Program-made: the position numbers and the translations under genes | Source: Chrysaora quinquecirrha | Taxonomy: Eukaryota; Cnidaria; Scyphozoa; Semaeostomeae; Pelagiidae | Length of the DNA stretch: 64,000 bases | Direction of reading: 5' to 3' | NCBI GenBank assembly: GCA_014526335.1 | Contig: JACTAT010000368.1 | Coordinates: forward strand, 140,950 to 204,949 | The notes under the pieces: model-generated | Told to the model about the DNA's origin: nothing | The model's database searches: none | What the model saw: only the letters and a program-made list of their open reading frames with translations | Shown: positions 21,648-33,600 of the stretch, one piece after another | Numbering within the stretch: the first letter of the stretch is position 1 | How the letters are laid out: each line of letters starts with the position of its first letter

Positions 21648-22560
21648 ACATTTCATGTTGCTCACGAACTTCTAATTCTTTCGTCAATGCCGTCAACATT
21701 TCTTTCATTGACCATTCTTGGTGATTTTTAACTTCTCTTATCATGTTGTACAGGATCTCTTTCGGTATTTCATCCATTAGTACAGGAAAAATAATGCTTG
21801 AATATTCGCTTTGGTTGACTCCAAGCGCTTCTAATCCTCGAAAGTGTATTTGAATTAAACCATGTAACTCGCGCAAATTTTCAGCCTCATCCTCGCCTTG
21901 TCTAATCATAGGTGCGTTTATTAATTCATTCATATGAGTTCTCTTTATAAGGCTCGGTTTCGCAAATCTGTTGACCAATAGCTCCTTAGCATGAGTATAG
22001 TTTCTTTCTGATAGTTCAAATCCACTAATGACATTCAAAGCTGGTTCTTCTAAATAGTGCTTCAAATAGTTAAACTTGTCTATCACCGAAAGTTCGTTAT
22101 TTTCTTCAATAGCACTGTTAAAATTGTCCCAAAATTCCTGCCAGTCTTGTGGCTTTCCTGTGAATTTTCTAATTTCTAATTTCGGGAGTTTAGCTCTTAT
22201 TTTAATGTTACTTGACTTACTTGATTCTTTGTCCCGTTCCATTTCAGTAAGTTCTTCTATCAAAATCAGGGCATAATTGACATCTTCAGACAATTTTCCA
22301 ACTTCGGCCATTTCTTTCCTCAAAGCTTCTTCTTTTCCATCGATTTCGATTTCGTTCAAAATGTTCAGAATTTCTTCGTCTTATTTCTTCACAATCTCCA
22401 AGCGTTCTCTAATCTGCGTTCCAAGTTGTTTTAGAGTTCTCGATTCCGTCTTTCCAGCATCTGGCAATTGTTTCACTCTTACAATCAACCCATTGACATA
22501 CTCTCTATGTACAAAACGAAGTCTTCTCTTTTTCTTTATTTCTGCTTCCATGTCTCTCAT
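21648..22560 (-). pseudogene. BEL/Pao Gag-like polyprotein (DUF1759 type), one in-frame stop
   Basis: The main frame (237 aa, 22359-21646) holds LPKLEIRKFTGKPQDWQEFW, the signature of the DUF1759 gag region of Pao elements, followed by the usual IDKFNYLKHYL and ERNYTHAKELLVNRF helices. The frame continues upstream to an ATG near 22560 through a basic, helical N-terminus, interrupted only by one TAA at about 22380. Translation stops just inside the 3' LTR with no zinc-knuckle or protease. In intact elements this protein forms the particle and binds element RNA. Confidence 0.85.
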
Positions 22561-22605
22561 GCCTTCTTACTCACATAAAGAATCCGGTTCGTTCGGTGGA
22601 CCACA

Positions 22606-22930
22606 TGTTGAGAAACTTGCCTTCGTTTCTCTCAAGACTGATTCTACCAGATATCTTAATGCGAGAAGCACACGAAGAAATCAGCTTGACTTGACGTTTT
22701 GTAATAATGTTATCGATAAACTCTAAATCTATCTGCAGCACAGTCAGTACAATCCTATTACAATCATACTATTCCACGATCCTACAGATCCAAACAATTC
22801 CTACAGCAATCCTCACAATCCTCACAAATCCTACAAGTCTTGCCTTTGCCTATTTGGTTACAATACTTATACTCTAAGACGAATCAATAGAATTTTCCAA
22901 ACAACCAATCAGATTGTTCTTATTTTCACA
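22606..22930 (-). repeat. 5' LTR of the BEL/Pao element
   Basis: Matches the reassembled 3' LTR throughout, apart from a ~42-bp deletion next to CAATCAG (about 22913). It is the uninterrupted version that shows where the two DNA transposons landed in the 3' LTR (sites near 22619 and 22735). Just inside it, GGTCCACCGAACG... on the - strand is in the position of a tRNA primer-binding site; the tRNA was not identified. Confidence 0.85.
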
Positions 22931-24700
22931 TGGCTTTTTTACATAAACAATACCCCATAGATCTTAAGATGAAACTATACATGAATTTCCTTCTACAAAT
23001 CCATGAAACATAAGATTTCCTGAGTACAATATTGAGAGATTATCTATTACGTGTTACTTTGCGCGCGAAACCTGTGGGTTTTCCCAACACCCTTGTTTAT
23101 TTATCTAGATACACGAAGCGACGAAGCTGACGAAGCAATAAAAACAACAAAGTTTCGACCTGTTATTCTCATCATTAAGTCAAATTTTAATCAAGTTCTT
23201 GCCGCCAACAGAATATTATTAAATTGACAAGGCAAAAACAACAAAACCTACTTTCTGACCAGTCAGTTCACCCAAAACAAATTTAGAGTTAGACTACCAT
23301 GTTATTTTTAGGAACAAAACTGGCCGCTCAGTTTCAGGTAGGTAGTCTCAGCGGTCTCAACCTTCAAATTCAGATTTCGTTATTTGGTACCGTTGAAGGA
23401 AATAATTGTGAAAATGTGAGTGAACTATGAAGGCAATATTTTAAATATTTCAAGGCAAGCCCGCTTGCTCAAAACTGAGAAGCTAAGGGTACCCTAGATA
23501 GGTACCGCCGAAAATATTTAAATATTGGAAAGCTGCTTAACTTGATTAAATTCTACCAATTAAGTATCTATAAATGTTCTGTATTACTGAAAATGCAGTC
23601 AGAAAAGCTAAAAAATATTTAGATACTGTTGCAGATGTTTGCAGGTCTCCAATCTGCTTCGGTTTTTCAGGCTTGATATCTGTGTTGCCGTGAATTTAAA
23701 CCCAAGTCCACACAAAGCAAAGCCAGAAAAAATCCTTTATCTTCCAGTTAATCGCATGAAGCCAGCATAAATTTGCCAAACGAAGCACTTTTCAATTGAG
23801 GAGGAACTCTGGAATACTCCTCACCCTTCCGTTTAAATCTTGTAATTTATTTTCTGCAGCGGTGGCGAGAAGCTGTGGCAAAGTTTTCCCTCCATTTTCC
23901 CGACAGAAATCACGGCGGGTCACAATTTCAGAAAAATAACTGGAAAATAGCACGTGAAAGGATCGAAATCACTGAATTAGCCAATCAGAATGCTCGATTT
24001 TGAAATGCTGCTCTCTGATTGGAGCGACAAAAAATTGGCGCCGATGGCCTAAGTAGTCCGGATTTTGAAACAGTAATATTATGAGTCGTAGTTTGAGCTG
24101 CCGCCATTAACAACTGCAACAATTATTATTTTATTTTGCATTTTTTTTGAATGAATGGAATTGAGGTGAAGGCAGCGAAAACTTCGACTCATGTAGTAAG
24201 TCTATGTGGGGGCTGGGAGCGAATTTACGACTTATGTAGTGAGTCTAGGTCACAAAACACTGAATAACCGCAATACGCAAAGACGGAGGGGAGTTTTGAA
24301 AATTAAATGTTTTATGTTATTTTTTTAAATTCTATATCATACGATACGCAAGCTGGGTGTACGAGTAAATTTTGTTATTATGATGATGATGATGATGATG
24401 TTCAGCTCGTTCTCAATGATACTTCTAACTGTAAATTAAGTAGTCTACCATTTTAAGCAACTTTTATATACAAATTACTCAATTTTTCCTATAATAGCAC
24501 TTATTAAAATGGCCGAAGGGTCCGTTGGAATATCTAACTTCTTAATTGTTCTTCTGTCTAAGGGCTGCAGCCTCCACGGGAAGAAAAAAACTAGGGGTGT
24601 GAAAGAACCGTGTTCTACTTCAATCACACGTTTGTTGTAGGATCTCTTTCTTTGTTTTTAGTTGTTGACAAAAACTTTTGGTAGGCTCTGGTTAACGTGG
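22931..24700. other. Gene-free stretch
   Basis: No open frame with a recognisable domain, no clear repeat boundary. Contains a short GAT microsatellite (about 24380-24400) and a fragment near 24180-24250 (GTGGGGGCTGGGAGCGAAT) resembling the dispersed repeat at 4190-4230. Confidence 0.5.
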
Positions 24701-24715
24701 CTAGGAGCGAATGGA

Positions 24716-25450
24716 TTAAAAATCCTTCGACCTTACGTCAAAGAATGCTCTTTGACCAGGTTGCCAGAACCCCCTTGCAGCAATATGCAGTCGTGATTCG
24801 TCACCTTGAATGGAAGACTCTGGAAGATTTTCGCCAGTAAGTGGTGTTAACGCTGGCTCAATCGACACGTCTTTGCAAACTTCTTGCACTAAATGAGCAA
24901 TGGTGTCTTTCATGTCATCATGCCGTTGGAACAAAAAACCGCCTTTAGAACATGACATAGCATGGTCCACATTGTAAGCTTTGCTAAAAGGACAAACTCT
25001 TGGTAAAGCGGTATCGAAGATTTATTGCGTCAAAAGACTCTCTTTTGTTAAGGATGAATTTCTCAGCTTCGAGTGGCAAGGTTGTTAACCAGGATGAAGC
25101 TCCCTTCATTGTTGCAATGTTGTTTGCTCTGAGTTCATTTTTGCTCATTTTATCTCGTAGCGATGTCCACAGTTCAGATCTCCGAATGTGACGAGATTGC
25201 TTTAGGCACTTCATTTCTAAGATTTTTGACTATGTCAATGTTGATGCTGTTCTCGGGTGTCTGCTGTCTGATGTTGTCAGATAGCTGCCTGGAAAGTAAA
25301 ACTGAATTTGCATGCTCAAATGTTACTTCCTCACTAAAGATAGGAATCGACAGGCCACCCATTTTTGCAGGTAGAGATAAAAGTAGACGTTCACTCGGGG
25401 AACACAAGTGTATATCTGTGATTGCTGGAATGAATGCCCGTTCTCAATGA
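24716..25450 (-). pseudogene. C-terminal remnant of a LINE-like ORF (anthozoan family)
   Basis: Three consecutive blocks in different frames: SERLLLSLPAKMGGLSIPI (25407-25174), KGASSWLTTLPLEAEKFILN...LRYRF (25214-24984), and a last block (24970-24716) holding CSKGGFLFQRHDDMKDTIA, EPALTPLTGE and AFFDVR. The order and motifs (LPxxxGGL, GASSWL, CxxGGxxxxRHxxxxD) are those of a family I know as the C-terminus of RT-bearing ORFs in anthozoans. Everything 5' of about 25450, including any RT core, is missing. Confidence 0.7.
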
Positions 25451-25766
25451 TTGGTTTCGTATTTCCAGCCGACACCTCACATTTCCTTTATCTCTCAGGA
25501 AAAGAACTGTAGAAATAGCTACGAATTTTTCCTGTATCCCATTAATCATTGTATAATCAATAACAACAAGCAGAGACCAATTAAACCAATTTTTTATGAT
25601 AACTAACAAAACATTCGATAAATGCATATTTGTTGTTTAGCATTAAATCTAGCATAATCTGAAATCTAGCATAATTTTAACATTTGGCTGTTAATCATCT
25701 TTATGCTATTTTTTGACACCCAAATGTTAGAAATTTCACAAAAAGACGACGATTTTTAAATTGCAA

Positions 25767-25799
25767 GACATGTTTCGAACATACTATGTTCATCTTCAG
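25767..25799 (-). ncRNA. Hammerhead-like motif at the PLE 3' end (degenerate)
   Basis: The - strand reads CTGAAGAT, a 5-bp stem GAACA/TGTTC with loop TAGTA, then GAAACATGTC. This matches the CUGANGA-stem II-GAAA layout of hammerhead ribozymes, known from PLE terminal repeats, but with A instead of U in the core (CUGAAGA). Stem III and the cleavage site are not convincing, so it may be only a relic. Confidence 0.35.
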
Positions 25800-25966
25800 T
25801 TACATCATGAATGAAGCGAATTAAGTAAATACAAGAACTAAATAAAGCTATAATATATTGCATAACCTAATAACACACGTGAGGTAAACAATTAAATCGG
25901 TAACTATAAAGGTAAATAAAATGTACAATCGGGAATAAGTAAATAGAAATGAAAAGATAAAGTTAA

Positions 25967-27230
25967 TTAAAAAGAAAGATGCAAGTTATAATGAAAAAGC
26001 TGTTTGTTAAGCGTAGGTTTGTCCCAAGAGATGTGAAGCGCTTCCTTGATCTTAAGGGTGAAAGAGCTGTTAGCGCTGTCCAGAATGGAAAAACTATCCT
26101 CAGAGCAAAGAGGGCGACAAGAAGGCGATTCGTTTAAATGTTTAAAAATATGAGAGTTTTGTCCGTGATCAAATGCTCTCGAATTCGTGTTGAAAGATGT
26201 CGAGAGGTTTCCCCGACATAAGATGCGGAACATCCGCCACAGAGAAATTTGTAGACAACACGGGCCCGAAAGCACCTGGGCACAGAATCTTTAACCCCGA
26301 ACATAGAACGTAATTTAAAAGAATTAAAAACAAGTTTAATGTTTATATCTTTACAATATTTTTTAGTCAAGTATTTAATTTTACGCTGAGTTACAACCGA
26401 GAATCTACCAATGTATGGAAGTTTATAATAACAAACACGATTATTTTCGTTTTCATTTACGTTATGGTTATCGACATGGGGTGGAGATCTGACTTTGTTT
26501 AAATAATTACGGATAACGTTGTTAATGAGATAAGTAGGGTAAAGATTTTTATTTAAAATCAAGGTTAGTTGTTTAATGTCGTTATCAAAACCAAGCCAGC
26601 TGTTATTTATTTTATAAGCCCTATCGACAAGAGTACTAATTAAGCCTATTTTATATGAAAATGAAGTGAAACTAAAAAAGTTAGTGAGCAAACCAGTGTA
26701 AGTATTTTTACGGTAAACTGAGGTTATTGGGGACTGCTGATTACCTTTATCGATTAAAACGTCTAAAAAGGGAAGCTTATTGTTATTTTCCTGTTCCATC
26801 GTAAATTTTATATTAGGATGTTGTTGATTAATGTAGTTAAAGAAATTAAGGGCATCATCTTTATTTTTAAACAAACAAAAAGTATCGTCAACATAGCGAC
26901 GGTAAAATAAAACCGGAGAAGCGTTAAATTGTTCTAACCAAATCTTCTCATGGTGTCCCATAAAGAGATTGGCAAGGACAGGAGCAAGCGGCGAACCCAT
27001 ACTTACACCATCGACCTGGTCATAATAATTACCATTAAATAAGAAATGGGTTTGAGATGTGGCAAAATTTAACAGTTTTTTAAGGTCATCTTCGTTTAGT
27101 TTAAGTTCAGGATTACCAGTTTTAATGTAACGTACCGCTAAATCAATAGACTCATTTAAAGGGATGTTAGTAAAAAAGACTTTCAACATCAAAGGAAACC
27201 ATAAATTTACCAGAAGTGTTTAAGTTATAA
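25967..27230 (-). pseudogene. Penelope-like reverse transcriptase with GIY-YIG endonuclease
   Basis: From the truncated 5' side: GKFMVSFDVESLF (motif A, catalytic D) about 27215-27180, then after a 1-nt insertion TNIPLNESIDLAV; GVSMGSPLAPVLANLFMG (motif B, about 27030-26970); YRRYVDDTFCLF (motif C, about 26910-26870); FLDVLI. The C-terminus carries a GIY-YIG-type nuclease beginning VVYKFLCGGC and SYVGETSRHLSTRIREH (about 26260-26190). A 1-nt loss in an A-run near 26155 shifts the last ~65 residues, which stay in frame in copy B. PLEs prime reverse transcription at nicks made by the GIY-YIG domain. Two frameshifts and 5' truncation make this copy dead. Confidence 0.9.
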
Positions 27231-27249
27231 AATAAATAAAATAAAATAA

Positions 27250-28333
27250 ATAACAGCTGGCTTGGTTTTGATAACGACATTAAACAACTAACCTTGATTT
27301 TAGTATCACAGCCTAGTCATGACTTAGGCCCATTTTTCTAATGTCAATGATAATTGCATTTTGAGTAAGAGAATGGTAAGAAAGAAAAAATAAAGTGGAA
27401 TAAAACAGTAAAGAGTCCTAGTAAAATGTTTTTCGTAGTTAAATACCCGATTTAAAACAATTTCAGTAGTAGTTCCGCGAGTTCCGCGTTTTGGTTTTTC
27501 GCCCTATACCGTGGGGACAAAACGCGGAACTCGATTTCGCGGAAAATAAATTCCGCGGGTTCCGCGGATTCCGCGGGTTCCGCGTTTTGGACCTGGCCCC
27601 CTACTTATCTCATTAACAACGTTATCCGTAATTATTTAAACAAAGTCAGATCTCCACCCCATGTCGATAACCATAACGTAAATGAAAACGAAAATAATCG
27701 TGTTTGTTATTATAAACTTCCATACATTGGTAGATTCTCGGTTGTAACTCAGCGTAAAATTAAATACTTGACTAAAAAATATTGTAAAGATATAAACATT
27801 AAACTTGTTTTTAATTCTTTTAAATTACGTTCTATGTTCGGGGTTAAAGATTCTGTGCCCAGGTGCTTTCGGGCCCGTGTTGTCTACAAATTTCTCTGTG
27901 GCGGATGTTCCGCATCTTATGTCGGGGAAACCTCTCGACATCTTTCAACACGAATTCGAGAGCATTTGATCACGGACAAAAACTCTCATATTTTTAAACA
28001 TTTAAACGAATCGCCTTCTTGTCGCCCTCTTTGCTCTGAGGATAGTTTTTCCATTCTGGACAGCGCTAACAGCTCTTTCACCCTTAAGATCAAGGAAGCG
28101 CTTCACATCTCTTGGGACAAACCTACGCTTAACAAACAGCTTTTTCATTATAACTTGCATCTTTCTTTTTAATTAACTTTATCTTTTCATTTCTATTTAC
28201 TTATTCCCGATTGTACATTTTATTTACCTTTATAGTTACCGATTTAATTGTTTACCTCACGTGTGTTATTAGGTTATGCAATATATTATAGCTTTATTTA
28301 GTTCTTGTATTTACTTAATTCGCTTCATTCATT
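27250..28333 (+). mobile_element. Penelope-like element, copy B, severely 5'-truncated, with internal insertion
   Basis: 27250-27303 and 27601-28333 match copy A in inverted orientation, breaking exactly where copy A ends on the 3' side of ATTCATTC (about 28333). The intact frame 27646-28172 encodes the RT C-terminus and the GIY-YIG domain, including SYVGETSRHLSTRIREH and a complete end KPTLNKQLFHYNLHLSF. No RT catalytic core remains. Between 27304 and 27600 about 14 bp are replaced by an unrelated GC-rich insert. Confidence 0.85.
27304..27600. other. GC-rich palindromic insertion within PLE copy B
   Basis: Absent from copy A. The right half is strikingly G/C rich with repeated TTCCGCGGGTTCCGCG units and an inverted pair (GAGTTCCGCGTTTTGG / CAAAACGCGGAACTCG, about 27480-27533). 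No coding capacity. Confidence 0.6.
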
Positions 28334-30666
28334 TATTGCTGTGAAGCAGCGCGAAGCGCCTGCGTAGCAGCAGTATATTTTTGCACAAACTGGAAATTTT
28401 TCAACTTGTGTGTATCCGTCCGTCGTGTTTGTGTGTGTACGGCAATGTTGTTGTGGTTGTTGTCTGTCCGTTTCTTGCAGCGAACAACAAAATGGGGTCA
28501 AAGTGGAGGCAAAGCTGCGAGTTTGAAGCAAAATAAAAGTGAGAGGATATTTAACATCAATCAGCAAGGAAAATAAAGTTATATCATAAGTCAAACGTCT
28601 AAACATTATCTATTTCATTTATGAAAATTTTAGATGTAGGTACTCATCGCTTTGGCGATCCACCAAAAGCCTTTTCCAAATTGACAAACTACAGCATGTA
28701 CCGAAAGGCCAAAGTTTCAGCATTTAGGCCTATAGACCTACTCCATTGAGTGGAGCTTTAAAAAAAGCAGCTTGCATCTGTCAGATTAACTTGACAAAAT
28801 GAGGCGAGGAGAAGAACAAAATTTTAATGCATATGTTAAATTGTTGCTGAATAGAATTTAATCTTCGTTTTTTCTGTAATCATAAATTGTTTATGAGCAG
28901 TCTAATTTTTGTCGAAACAAGGAAGTGTGCTTCCAACTCAAAATCCCCTCGTGACGAGTTAAAAACAAACATAATCTGGTGAAATAATGAAATAACAAAA
29001 GCGGCCATTGTGAGCATTAAAAACTAAATTTTGTCAAGTACCTGATTCGAATATTTGTTTTCATTTTCTGATTCTTTTGTACAGTTTGTAAAATTGGTTA
29101 TGCAATACAAAGACAACTCTTGTTCAACGTAAACTACTTGCTAGTACACAACCAAAACCCTTGATATTCACGTCGATCATAGTCAATAGAGTAAACGCTG
29201 TTTATTCTATTGACTAGGTTTCGATATACTCGTGGCAGTCTCCTGCAATACGTGCATTCAGGTTGCATTCTGCCTCGCACTCCCTTAACTGTGTTAGCAG
29301 CACTCCTTTAACTGTGTTAACGGCTAGTTGTAGTCATGCAGAGAGCTCAACTGTACATGTTGGTGACCCTGGGTATTATATCTCCATCCCCTCCATGACA
29401 ATCCTGCTAAAGCTTTCTAGAAGGCTTTTCCAAGATTTATTAAAGGATACCCAGCCCTGCCATTGCATTTATTCTAGTCTGGGCTCAGGATTCGGTTCAG
29501 GATTTGGTTCAGGATTGAGTTCAAAATATGGAGGTCCACATTGCAGGGAAGAACTTCCAAAAATAACAGTGTTTGCTTTTCAATCTTCTTTGCCATGAAG
29601 TTATATTTTTAATAAATTTAAGAAAAACGCCTTTATGCAACTTAAAATATCAACCGATGGGTGCCAATGTGAGATGAATAAAGTTCAGGCTAAATTGCCA
29701 AAAATATTAAAAATCAATTTCTAGACAGTAAAAGTATTTTTCTGCCAGTTTTTCAACTTTTTGTGACAAGTTTAACAATTTTTCCACTTTTTTGGCTATG
29801 ATGAAAACTGCCTAACACAAATGCTATGGCCATTTGAGAGCACAAATAGGGCCTCAAAGTGAGGTGAATAACTTTCAATAAAATGTTTAAATCAATCTTA
29901 AAGATTCATTTTGGTGTAGGACATTATGTATTCAGGCCCGCCTCGTCACTCCCCTCGAATGCTAAGGTGAGCTGTCATCGCTCCCCTCGATATAAAATAA
30001 TCAAAAAATCCGCCCACCTTCGCTTTTCTTTCTTCATTTGAAAGCACCAGACAGACAGGAAATCTCATCCGTTAATCTTTAAATAGACTAATTTCCTTGT
30101 CACCTTAGACTTTTCCTGTTTTTAGTTCTGTTTAGGACTTTTTAATGATGATAAGCATCACAGTTGAAGACTGAACGTACTTTTGTCCTAAAAAAGATTC
30201 TTTTATTTCTTGTTTTTTGGAATTTCATAATTGGTTTCAATTAGTCTAAATAAGTGTTTTTCTCCTTAAAAACTTTGTTTTCTTCTGTTTAGTACTGTAT
30301 TTTTAGTACTGTATTAAACCCTTTAACAGCCTCTTAAGGAAGACATAAACCGCCCACCTGAATTTTTTGAGGCGAGCAATTACCGCCCATCTACTAAAGT
30401 CTTCCTGGCGAGGCCTGATGTATTTTAGACATTGGCACTGCAGTATTGGTAAAGATAATGTTTTGTTTGAGTTTTTCAAAATTGCCGTTTCTTGTATGAG
30501 GCAACAGTGACAATCTAATTGTATTTAAGTGCAGCACAGAAGCGTCTTCTTCTTTCATTTCGGTTCTTCTGGGCCCTGTTCCCCGGTACAATAAGCTCGT
30601 ACAGAACCATTGGCTCTTGGCATTTGCTCATCCATAGCAACTACCTTACTGTTTTTGAGAGCTAAA
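28334..30666. other. Intergenic region upstream of PAF1
   Basis: No gene is supported. The last few hundred bases are the presumed PAF1 promoter: an inverted CCAAT-type box (CCATTGG) lies at about 30606-30613, about 55 bp before the start codon. No TATA box is evident. A direct repeat CTTTAACTGTGTTA occurs around 29285-29320. Confidence 0.45.
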
Positions 30667-33600
30667 ATGTCAGCAGCTATGAAAACTGGAAGAAAGTATG
30701 AGCTTGTGTCCCCTGTCTGATATAAATTTTTCTAAAACTAATTGGAATAATGATCAACAGTTGAGTAGCATGGTTGTGGAAGTCGTATTTATATGTACAT
30801 GGCAGGGTTTTCTAAGCTCTGTAAAATGTTGTCATTCAATGTTATTTTCAATGAAATGCATAATATCTTCCATTGTGATAGTTTAATTTTTATTCTTGTT
30901 GTGATTTTGTTGACATCTTTTGAGACCAAGGGCCTGAAAAAATGTCAAAGTGACAACTTTAGGCAGCTGTAATCTGTAGATCTTTGCTCAATTATTTTAT
31001 GTTTTTTTTTTGTTAATTTTTCCTAATTTTTTCTTAGGTCAGGAAGAGTTGTGTAAGTACAACTGTATTTGGTGAATTTTTCAGTCCAATACAATCGAAG
31101 TGGAAAGATTGACGGGAGCAAATTCTTGCACTGTGTTGGTTGTACTCACAAGCTGATGTGTGCTGTACAGTACATAGTGTTGTTATCTTGATGTTTGTGC
31201 TGAAAAATTGTAGACTTATTCTGGTTTAGGTCTAGGAAAGGCTTAGTTTACTTCAAAATATTGCCTTGAGATGTGTATAAAATCTTTTTCCTAGAAAATC
31301 ATTTGTTAATTTGTATGATCAGTTGTCTTGGCATAAAATTGGCCACTGTAATATTCCATGTATGCAGGAAGGGTGATTGCATGCCAGTGGGTTTATTTTG
31401 GAGGCGATTTGTTGAACTAGTTACAATCAACCTACAAGTGCACTTTATTGACTTAACGTGATTGAAACTGCTGTGGGATAGTGCTTTGAAAATCATCTTA
31501 CTCATATTTCAACTATTTTAATATCTTTTATAACAATTGGTGAACTAACTTGCAAATTGTCCTGTTACTTTTAGGAAGAGTGACTTTGTCTGCAGGGTTA
31601 AATACAACAATGCTCTTCCTGATATCCCATTTGATGCAAAATTCATTACATATCCATTTGAAGCCAACAGGTATTATTTTGACCTTCAAGTATTAACTTT
31701 TCAAGATTTGTCATGTAAATAAATTTGCTTAGTTCATCTGTCTGCAAACATTTTTAATACCTGCCAAGTAAAGAATATTAAGATGTTATATAGGATCCTC
31801 CACTCTCTGCTAGTTGTTACATAAACTTGGCATTTTTTAATAGATTCAATTAACTTCAGCCAGTTCAGGTTAGCTTATCAAGGGGAAAAATGTTTTTATC
31901 CAAACATCAAATTTGTTCTTATCCCAGCTCAGCCAATCATTTTGCTATAGAACAAAAGAGAGGTTGGGAGAAAATCGGGGATGGTATAATTTATGATTCA
32001 AGATCCAAGATTCAAGATCCAGGATCCGATATATTAAGATCCGAGATATGAAGATCCGAGAAATTAAGATCCGAGAAATTAAGATCCGACATATTAAGAT
32101 CCGAGAAATTAAGATCCAAGAAATTAAGATCCGAGATATTAATGACCGAACTTTTCGTTATTTAGCTTCTGTTTTACTATAAACATGTTTCTGCAATAAA
32201 TTGCAGGGATACGAGGAGCTTCACACACATGTACCCCGTCTTCCTTGTTCCCAAATAGGGTTTAGGGCCTGGCCAAAATAGGGTTCAGGGTGAAAATGGG
32301 GCTGTCTGTTTGCATCAGCAAAATGCAGCAACAATATCTATATTCTGTTCATCACATCAAGAAAATCACTGAGTTTCCTCAGCACTACAGTAGCTCTGTG
32401 GGTTAGTACGCGTGACGCGAATTATATAGTCGCCAGATCAATCCACGGTTTCACCTTGTGTTTTGGTTTTTTAGTTTTAGTTTCCGAAAAATTTGTCTCC
32501 GATGAGCACTTCGTGTAACAAAATACAGAATAATTCTAATTCATGATAATTTTAGTCTTGTTTGTTTTCTATTTTTAAACAATTCTCAAATTTGGCGGCC
32601 AAATTTGAGAATTGTTTAAAAATAGAAAACAAACAAATTTAAGCTAAAAATACAGTGACTTCATGTTGTCTATTCCATAGGCCTAAGTTATAAGTATAAT
32701 TTTAGTTTTGTTTTTTTTCTGTGTTAAACAATTCTCAAATTTGGCGGTTTATACTAGTATGTATAAACCGCCAAATATTGGAACTTAATTTCTTGGATCT
32801 TAATATCTCGGATCTTAATATCTCGGATCTTAATTTCTGGGATCTTAATTTCTTGGATCTTAATTTCTGGGATCTTAATTTCTTGGATCTTAATTTCTCG
32901 GATCTTAATTTCTCGGATCTTAATATCTCGGATCTTAATATCTCGGATCTTAATATCTCGGATCTTAATTTCTCGGATCTTAATATCTCGGATCTTAATA
33001 TCTCGGATCTTGGATCTTGAATCTTGGATCTTGAATCTTAAATTATACCATCCCAGAAAATGGTCAGGATCGCTCAAAATCATTGGCATCTCTTGCCCAT
33101 TGAAGCTGTGAAAGAAGAACCATTTTCAAAAACAGCTTTCACAACAATCACTTGTTGCCAAAATACTCATAGTTTTTATGAAAAAGGGCCATGGTAGATA
33201 ACGACCCTTTCTTACTTTCTCTCACTTCCCTTTATCTGGTAGAATCCTTACAGTGTGGTAATTTTTGCATTTTCCTTTTGCTGTTGCAGCTTGTTGCTTA
33301 GGTTAATCGAAGATCATCATGCATCCTATGCTCTTAAAATAGTAGAAATTGCTGAATATCATTAACGTTGACTGGCACAAGAATTAACTTGATTTTAGTG
33401 GAAATGTCTTAATTTTCACAAATATTTATTACATGTTCTGTAACCACTCATCATTTTAAAGTGATATTTCATTTTTCATTTTTATTTTTTCTAAATACAA
33501 TATCCTGTCACATGTTTCAATTGATTCAACAATCATCATCAAGATTACAGTTGATTTACATTATGAATGAACAAAAATTAATGAGAACACTCTTTTACAA

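Larger units (their letters stand above)
16889..22930 (-). mobile_element. BEL/Pao-type LTR retroelement, gag only, with nested insertions
   Basis: On the - strand: 5' LTR (22930-22606), a primer-binding-like stretch, gag (about 22560-21648), then directly the 3' LTR, split into 21650-21418, 18410-18299 and about 16912-16889. Protease, RT, RNase H and integrase are absent, so it is a gag-only derivative or internally deleted copy. LTRs are about 325 bp (5', with a ~42-bp deletion) and about 370 bp (3', after removing insertions), running from TGTGAAAATAAG to about TCTCAACA. No clear duplication remains at the outer flanks. Confidence 0.85.
25740..27232 (-). mobile_element. Penelope-like element (PLE), copy A, 5'-truncated
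   Basis: Contains the RT palm, thumb and GIY-YIG coding region (27230-25970) and about 230 bp of 3' sequence ending with a hairpin motif near 25767-25799. The 5' end is cut within the RT, just before motif A. Copy B lies head-to-head at 27250-28333. Confidence 0.9.

Noticed and set aside
31037..31052. Possible 15-nt microexon of PAF1 (GTCAGGAAGAGTTGT between TTCTTAG and GTAAGT)
   Set aside because: Splice sites look good and the length keeps the frame, but nothing requires it; transcript data would decide.
32721..33089. ~100-aa repetitive frames ([25 protein letters not shown])
   Set aside because: Direct translation of a 15-bp minisatellite in a foldback arm within a PAF1 intron.
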